The position numbers and the translations under genes are program-made. This document shows positions 59,830-64,000 of a stretch of DNA of 64,000 bases, in pieces (within the stretch, counting starts at the first letter, position 1; the number at the start of each line of letters is the position of its first letter). Under the pieces are notes generated by a model, which worked only from the letters and a program-made list of their open reading frames with translations, made no database searches and was not told where the DNA came from. The stretch comes from a bacterium (lineage in GTDB: Bacteria; Vulcanimicrobiota; Vulcanimicrobiia; Vulcanimicrobiales; SCRA01): assembly GCA_004297985.1 (NCBI GenBank), contig SCRA01000038.1:26552-90551 (forward strand), given 5' to 3'.

Positions 59830-60941
59830 GTCAGCGTTTGCACTTCGACGGAGAGCACTGCCGGAAGATCGCGCACAATAGGGGTCCAGCGGTCTCCCGC
59901 GTCGGCCGAGGCATACACCTGCCCGCCGGTGGTGCCGAAATACACGCCGCACGAATCGAGCGAGTCGACGGCCATCGCGTCGCGCAGCACGTTGACGTAG
60001 CAATCGCGCTGGGGCAAGCCCTTCGTGAGCGCCTCCCACTCGTTTCCGCCCGTGCGGCTGCGGTACACGCGCAGTTGTCCGTCGAGCGGGAAGTGCTCGG
60101 TGTCGCTCTTGATCGGGACGACGTAGATCGTGTCCGGCTCGTTTGCGTGAACGTCGATCGAGAAGCCGAAATCCGTCGGCAGATTGCCGCTGATCTCGCG
60201 CCACGATTCGCCTCCGTCGTCGCTGCGCATCACGTCCCAATGCTTCTGCATGAAAAGGACTGCCGGGCGCGATGGATGCATCGCGATGCGGTGAACGCAG
60301 TGGCCCACCTCGGCATTCGGATCGGGAATGTGTTGGGATGTGAGTCCGCGGTTGATCGGTCGCCATGTCGTGCCGCCGTCGTCCGTCCGAAACGCGCCTG
60401 CGGCCGAGATGGCGACGAAGATCCGTTCGCGATTGCGCGGGTCGAGAAGGATCGTGTGCAGACACATGCCGCCCGCCCCGGGCTGCCACGAGGGGCCCGA
60501 CCCGTGGCCGCGCAGACCGGAGAGCTCATGCCAGCTCGCCGCGCCGTCGGTCGAGCGAAAGAGCGCGGCGTCCTCGACGCCGGCGTAGACCGTGTCCGGG
60601 TCGGTCAGCGACGGCTCGAGATGCCAGACGCGCTTGAACTCCCATGGGCGAGGCGTGCCGTCGTACCACTGGTGCGTCCCCGGGACGCCGTCGTAGGCGA
60701 ACTCGTTACCGGCGGATTTCCATGTCTTGCCGCCGTCGTCAGAACGTTGCATTACCTGGCCGAACCACCCGCTGGTCTGCGATGCGTACAGCCGATTTGG
60801 ATCGGCCGGCGACCCTGCCATGTGATAGATCTCCCAGCCCGCAAAGAACGGGCCGCTGATCTCCCACGCTTCTCGTTTTCCGTCCGACGACAGGATGAAT
60901 GCCCCTTTTCGCGTGCCGACCAGAACTCGTACGCTGCTCAT
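59826..60941 (-). CDS. BNR-repeat beta-propeller protein, sialidase-like
   Basis: The 371-residue protein has multiple BNR/Asp-box repeats ([40 protein letters not shown]), which fold as a beta-propeller. No signal peptide or catalytic sialidase Arg triad is obvious. ATG 60941 follows GAGAGG by eight bases; an upstream frame start would add 37 residues without similarity. It is translationally coupled to the MoaD-like gene (ATGA), a pairing that I believe recurs in other bacteria but whose function is unknown. Confidence 0.85.
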   Translation of the reverse strand: MSSVRVLVGTRKGAFILSSDGKREAWEISGPFFAGWEIYHMAGSPADPNRLYASQTSGWFGQVMQRSDDGGKTWKSAGNEFAYDGVPGTHQWYDGTPRPWEFKRVWHLEPSLTDPDTVYAGVEDAALFRSTDGAASWHELSGLRGHGSGPSWQPGAGGMCLHTILLDPRNRERIFVAISAAGAFRTDDGGTTWRPINRGLTSQHIPDPNAEVGHCVHRIAMHPSRPAVLFMQKHWDVMRSDDGGESWREISGNLPTDFGFSIDVHANEPDTIYVVPIKSDTEHFPLDGQLRVYRSRTGGNEWEALTKGLPQRDCYVNVLRDAMAVDSLDSCGVYFGTTGGQVYASADAGDRWTPIVRDLPAVLSVEVQTLT

Positions 60942-61131
60942 CGTATAACCTCTCTCCGAAGGGCCGTGTTTCGATCCGAGGGGTCTAGCGTGCGGTGTAC
61001 CGTACGTGCTTGTACCCGCCTTGCCTCTGGCCGGGAGCCAGCTCACTGCCAATATTAGAGCAAGTGGGCGAGCGAGCCTGGGGTCCGAGCAGGGCCCGAG
61101 CGTGGGGGGCTCATACTCATAGGACGAACGG

Positions 61132-61208
61132 GCGGCCGTAGCTCAATTGGATAGAGCGGGGGACTCCTAAGCCTCAGGTTGGAGGTTCAAATCCTCTCGG
61201 CCGCGCCA
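61132..61208 (+). tRNA. tRNA-Arg(CCU)
   Basis: GCGGCCG (61132-61138) pairs with CGGCCGC before G-CCA. The anticodon loop CTCCTAA has CCT (Arg AGG codon). The anticodon stem is imperfect: one G-U pair and an A-G at the loop-closing position. The T-arm GAGGTTCAAATCCTC is normal. Confidence 0.9.
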
Positions 61209-61254
61209 CCCTCCCCGGGAAGCTCCCGCACCGGCCCCAAGGGCTTGCGCGGCG

Positions 61255-61263
61255 TGGTATACT
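61255..61263 (+). promoter_or_regulatory. Extended -10 promoter of rpmG
   Basis: TGGTATACT is an extended -10 element like the TGCTATACT before rpsB. A plausible -35 is not visible. Confidence 0.55.
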
Positions 61264-61271
61264 AGGGTGTC

Positions 61272-61292
61272 GAACGGACCGCGTGTCCGTTC
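61272..61292 (+). promoter_or_regulatory. Leader hairpin of rpmG
   Basis: GAACGGAC (61272-61279) pairs exactly with GTCCGTTC (61285-61292) around a five-base loop, starting about nine bases after the -10 element. It may protect or regulate the rpmG-trnW-secE-nusG transcript. Confidence 0.5.
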
Positions 61293-61319
61293 TCTTCATG
61301 TTCCGAAGGGGCACGAGCC

Positions 61320-61484
61320 GTGGCCAAGAAAGAGAATCGCGTCATCATTACGCTCGCCTGCACGGAGTGCAAGCGGCGCAACTATTCGACCACGAAGAAT
61401 AAACAGAAGCACTCCGACCGGCTGGAGATGAGCAAGTACTGCCGTTTCTGCCATTGTCACAAGGCGCACAAAGAGACGCGCTAG
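61320..61484 (+). CDS. rpmG: 50S ribosomal protein L33 (zinc-binding type)
   Basis: The 54-residue protein starts [22 protein letters not shown] and carries two CxxC pairs, C14/C17 and C41/C44, so it is the zinc-binding C+ form of L33. [18 protein letters not shown] ends it. The GTG at 61320 follows GAAGGGG. It sits before tRNA-Trp and secE-nusG, the usual place for rpmG. It is too short for long-ORF lists. Confidence 0.95.
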   Translation: MAKKENRVIITLACTECKRRNYSTTKNKQKHSDRLEMSKYCRFCHCHKAHKETR

Positions 61485-61526
61485 TCGTCGGGGTCCGCGT
61501 CGCGGATCGGGGGTCAGCCCCCACAA

Positions 61527-61601
61527 AGGGCAGTAGCTCAATGGTAGAGTAGCGGTCTCCAAAACCGTTGGTTGCAGGTTCGAGTCCTGTCTGCCCTGCC
61601 A
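61527..61601 (+). tRNA. tRNA-Trp(CCA)
   Basis: AGGGCAG (61527-61533) pairs with CTGCCCT before G-CCA. The anticodon loop CTCCAAA contains CCA for Trp. It lies between rpmG and secE, a common bacterial position. Confidence 0.96.
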
Positions 61602-61679
61602 CCGTCGAGCGCCGCGCGGAAACCGCGCGGCCTCGTTCTCCTGACCAAGGGATGTAGATCGAGAGTGGAGAGTCGCACG

Positions 61680-61922
61680 ATGAATAGGCCGACTGGGGGC
61701 GGCGGCGGGTCGCAGCCCCGTCAAGCGCGTGCCGCCGGCAAGGTACAGGTCAAGGAGTTCGTGCGCCAGCTCATGGCCGAGATGAAGCGCGTCACGTGGC
61801 CCACGCGTGACGAGTGGGTCTCCGCTACCGTCTTGGTCATCGCCTTGGTGGTGCTGGTCGGCTTCTTTACGTGGCTGGTGGACTTCGGCTTCGAGAAGCT
61901 GTTCGCCCTCCTCGGGCACTAA
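61680..61922 (+). CDS. secE: Preprotein translocase subunit SecE
   Basis: This 80-residue single-pass subunit stabilises SecYEG. After a Gly/Arg-rich N-terminus come EFVRQLMAEMKRVTWPTRDEW, the conserved SecE amphipathic segment, and one transmembrane helix (VLVIALVVLVGFFTWLVDF). ATG 61680 is chosen for the usual length; a longer frame would begin inside tRNA-Trp. It is followed by nusG. Confidence 0.95.
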   Translation: MNRPTGGGGGSQPRQARAAGKVQVKEFVRQLMAEMKRVTWPTRDEWVSATVLVIALVVLVGFFTWLVDFGFEKLFALLGH

Positions 61923-61937
61923 GGGCGGTAGGCTATC

Positions 61938-62495
61938 GTGACGACGTCTGAAGATCGACAACAGCTCAAGCACTGGTACGTCATCCACACGTACTCGGGC
62001 TACGAGAACAAAGTCAAGGCCAACCTCGAGCGGCGCATCCACTCCATGAACATGCAGGACAAGATCTTTCGCGTCCTGGTGCCCATGGAGGACGAGGTCG
62101 AGTTCAAGGACGGCAAGCGCAAGATCACGCCCAAGAAGGTCTTCCCGGGCTACGTGCTCGTCGAGATGGTCATGGACGACGAGTCCTGGTACGTCGTCCG
62201 CAATACCTCCGGCGTGACGGGCTTCGTGGGTTCCCCGGGCGGCGGTGAGAAGCCGCTCCCGCTGCAGGAAAAAGAAGTCAAGACCATCCTCAAACAGATG
62301 GGTATCGAGACGCCGCGCCTCAAGGTGGAATTCGCCAAGGGCGATCGCGTCAAGGTGACCTCGGGTCCCTTTTTCGACTTCACCGGCATCGTGGACGAAG
62401 TCCAGCCGGAGAAGGAGAAGGTACGCGCGCTGATCTCGATCTTCGGCCGCGAGACCCCCGTCGAGTTGGAGTTCTACCAGATCGAGAAAATATAG
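61938..62495 (+). CDS. nusG: Transcription termination/antitermination factor NusG
   Basis: NusG couples RNA polymerase to Rho or the ribosome. The NGN domain start WYVIHTYSGYENKVKANLERR and FPGYVLVEMVMDDESWYVVRNTSGVTGFVG, then the C-terminal KOW motif GDRVKVTSGPFFDFTGIVDEV, are all clear. It has 185 residues and starts at GTG 61938. It follows secE by 15 bases. Confidence 0.97.
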   Translation: MTTSEDRQQLKHWYVIHTYSGYENKVKANLERRIHSMNMQDKIFRVLVPMEDEVEFKDGKRKITPKKVFPGYVLVEMVMDDESWYVVRNTSGVTGFVGSPGGGEKPLPLQEKEVKTILKQMGIETPRLKVEFAKGDRVKVTSGPFFDFTGIVDEVQPEKEKVRALISIFGRETPVELEFYQIEKI

Positions 62496-62606
62496 CGATG
62501 CAGTCCGGGCCGAGCGGCCCGGAACAACGCCTGCCGCGACCACCCGGCACCTGGTGGCAGAATCGGCGGAGCACGCATGTTCCGCCCTCGAAAGGACAAC
62601 ACGATC

Positions 62607-63032
62607 ATGGCGAAGCGAGCAGTCGCGAAGGTGGTCTTGCAGCTCCAAGCTGGCAAGGCCACCCCCGCGCCGCCGGTCGGCCCCGCGCTGGGCCAGCACG
62701 GCATCAACCTCATGGAGTTCTGCAAGTCGTACAACGAGCGTACGGCAAAGCAGGCCGGTGAGATCATCCCTGTCGAGATTACGGTCTATGAAGACCGTTC
62801 ATTTACGTTCGTCACCAAGACCCCGCCCGCGAGCTTCCTCATCAAGAAGGCCGCGGGGATCGAGTCCGGATCGGCGGAACCCAACCGCAAGAAGGTGGCG
62901 AAGCTGACGTCCGCTCAGGTGCGCGAGATTGCGCAGAAGAAGATGGTCGACCTCAACGCGAACGATATCGAGGCGGCCGCTGCGATCATCGCCGGAACGG
63001 CGCGTTCGATGGGTGTGGAGGTTGAGGCGTAA
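62607..63032 (+). CDS. rplK: 50S ribosomal protein L11
   Basis: L11 forms the GTPase-associated centre with 23S r[41 protein letters not shown] (N-domain with the proline-rich helix) and the C-domain [40 protein letters not shown] are typical. ATG 62607 gives the standard 141 residues; an upstream ATG at 62577 would add ten. The stop overlaps the rplA start (TAATG). Confidence 0.97.
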   Translation: MAKRAVAKVVLQLQAGKATPAPPVGPALGQHGINLMEFCKSYNERTAKQAGEIIPVEITVYEDRSFTFVTKTPPASFLIKKAAGIESGSAEPNRKKVAKLTSAQVREIAQKKMVDLNANDIEAAAAIIAGTARSMGVEVEA

Positions 63033-63733
63033 TGGCGCAGGGCAAGAAATACCGCAACGCGGTTACCCAATACGACGCTGAGCGGCTCTACGAGGCGGCG
63101 GAGGCCACCAGCGTCGTCAAGCAGATCGCCGCGGCGAAGTTCGACGAGACGGTCGAGATCCATATCCGCCTGGGCGTCGATCCCAAGAAGAGCGACCAGA
63201 ACGTGCGGGGCACCGTGCTGCTGCCCAACGGGACGGGGCGCAGCGTGCGCGTCATCGCCTTCGCCAAGGGCGATAAGGCCAAGGAGGCTCAGGCCGCCGG
63301 CGCCGATTTCGTGGGCGACCAGGATCTCATCGACAAGGTGAAGTCCGGCTGGAACGAGTTCGACGTGGCCGTTGCCACGCCCGACATGATGGGCGCCGTC
63401 GGTTCGAACCTCGGTCGTATTCTCGCGCAGAAGATGCCGAACCCCAAGGCCGGCACCGTGACGCCGAACATTGCCTCGGCCGTCAAGGATATCAAGGCTG
63501 GTAAGGTCGAGTTCCGCCTCGACAAGACGGGCATCGTCCACACGATCATCGGCAAGGTCAGCTTCGAGGGCTCCGCACTGGCGGAGAACCTCGCCGTGCT
63601 GATCGACGCGATCAATCGCGCCAAGCCTTCCGCGGCCAAGGGCACCTACCTCAAGAGCATCACGATCTGCTCGACGATGGGCCCCGGCGTGAAGATCGAT
63701 CCCAACCGCGTGAAGACCGCCGTCCCCGCCTAG
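63032..63733 (+). CDS. rplA: 50S ribosomal protein L1
   Basis: L1 forms the mobile stalk at the E site and represses its own operon in E. coli. [37 protein letters not shown] and [31 protein letters not shown] are diagnostic. Length 233 is normal. It is followed by a promoter and leader for rplJ-rplL, which lie beyond the right edge. Confidence 0.97.
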   Translation: MAQGKKYRNAVTQYDAERLYEAAEATSVVKQIAAAKFDETVEIHIRLGVDPKKSDQNVRGTVLLPNGTGRSVRVIAFAKGDKAKEAQAAGADFVGDQDLIDKVKSGWNEFDVAVATPDMMGAVGSNLGRILAQKMPNPKAGTVTPNIASAVKDIKAGKVEFRLDKTGIVHTIIGKVSFEGSALAENLAVLIDAINRAKPSAAKGTYLKSITICSTMGPGVKIDPNRVKTAVPA

Positions 63734-63747
63734 AAGAGCGTCTCGTC

Positions 63748-63775
63748 GGCTGGGGCTGTTTGACAGCCCCTAGCC
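63748..63775. other. Palindrome enclosing the rplJ -35 box
   Basis: GGCTGGGGCTG (63748-63758) pairs with CAGCCCC-T-AGCC (63764-63775) with one bulge and a TTTGA loop. The -35 hexamer TTGACA lies in this loop. It could be a weak terminator for rplA or a binding site. Confidence 0.5.
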
Positions 63776-63788
63776 GTTCTGGTAACAT
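63760..63788 (+). promoter_or_regulatory. Sigma70-type promoter of the rplJ operon
   Basis: TTGACA (63760-63765), exact 17-base spacer and TAACAT (63783-63788), the latter preceded by TG at -14/-15. This is the best canonical promoter in the window. Confidence 0.8.
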
Positions 63789-63794
63789 CCCCCT

Positions 63795-64000
63795 TTGGAG
63801 TCGTGCGCATCCGCCGCACGCTCCGGCGTACCGTTACGTCTTCCGATGACCGCAGGCCGCTTGCGATAATGCTCTCTGGTTGAGGGCACCTGCCGAGGAT
63901 GCCACCGGCAACGCGTGATGGGCTCGAGGCTTTCTCCTCGCCGCTCAGCTCCGTCTGCACGAAGCGCCTCCGCGAAGCGTCGAGGTGCCGCCGTCCCTGC
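63795..64000 (+). promoter_or_regulatory. Ribosomal protein L10 leader (rplJ), truncated by edge
   Basis: The leader contains GATGACCGCAGG and CACCTGCCGAGG, the two halves of the L10(L12)4 binding site known from rplJ leaders, at 63845-63856 and 63889-63900. A CGAGG/CCTCG hairpin follows at 63924-63939. L10 would bind it and repress translation of rplJ-rplL. The coding sequence starts beyond the window. Confidence 0.75.

Noticed and set aside
59721..61058. Plus-strand frame of about 445 codons
   Set aside because: Antisense to the BNR-repeat and MoaD-like genes, which have clear motifs and coupled starts.

Overview
The window is about 64 kb of high-GC, densely coding bacterial chromosome. 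Core genes place it in a diderm bacterium with futalosine-type menaquinone synthesis (mqnB, mqnD), the MEP isoprenoid route (dxr, ispG), a short EF-Ts, a Zn-type L33, an archaeal/eukaryotic-like prolyl-tRNA synthetase, a secretin-dependent Tad pilus, BTAD-type regulators and copper-amine-oxidase-N 'stalk' proteins. This mix resembles Candidatus Eremiobacterota (WPS-2) or a neighbouring uncultured Terrabacteria-associated phylum. That placement is an inference and was not tested by any search.

Layout. 1-5.5 kb: the end of a nonulosonic (pseudaminic-type) acid locus, with pseH-like, pseI, three methyltransferase-bearing genes and a glycosyltransferase/methyltransferase fusion. 5.6-13.5 kb: a translation/envelope operon rpsB-tsf-pyrH-frr-(small ORF)-cdsA-dxr-rseP-ispG-stalk protein. 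uppS, which often sits between frr and cdsA, is absent. 13.5-17.4 kb: Nudix, cobalamin adenosyltransferase, IclR regulator, BTAD regulator. 17.4-26.5 kb: proS, M16 protease, Amj-type lipid II flippase, TPR lipoprotein, penicillin-acylase-like hydrolase, a methyltransferase and an FAD oxidoreductase. 26.5-28.8 kb: a divergent TetR/MFS efflux pair.

28.8-41 kb is a complete Tad/Flp pilus locus in two divergent operons. The minus-strand operon holds the secretin, a TadG-like protein, two TadE-like pseudopilins and an Ig-like membrane protein. The plus-strand operon holds a stalk/Ig-like secreted protein, two Flp pilins, TadV, CpaB, a fused TadZ-TadA, TadB, TadC and a second prepilin peptidase. 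The roughly 160-bp divergent control region has tandem repeats and a palindrome.

41-52.4 kb is an accessory envelope region. It has three GT87-type membrane glycosyltransferases, a truncated and a complete acyltransferase-3, a possible 31-aa gene behind a structured leader, an SRPBCC protein with a ketosynthase, and a GT39-type transferase, GtrA flippase and PIG-V-like mannosyltransferase. A short repeat of the ketosynthase 3' end flanks the complete acyltransferase, which suggests insertion. This is the least conventional part of the window.

52.5-64 kb returns to core functions: glpX, YqeG phosphatase, aroE, MBL and Nudix hydrolases, tRNA-Thr, menaquinone genes, a MoaD-like/BNR-propeller pair, tRNA-Arg, rpmG, tRNA-Trp, secE, nusG, rplK and rplA. 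It ends in the promoter and autoregulatory leader of rplJ. No transposase, CRISPR array, phage gene or rRNA was found.
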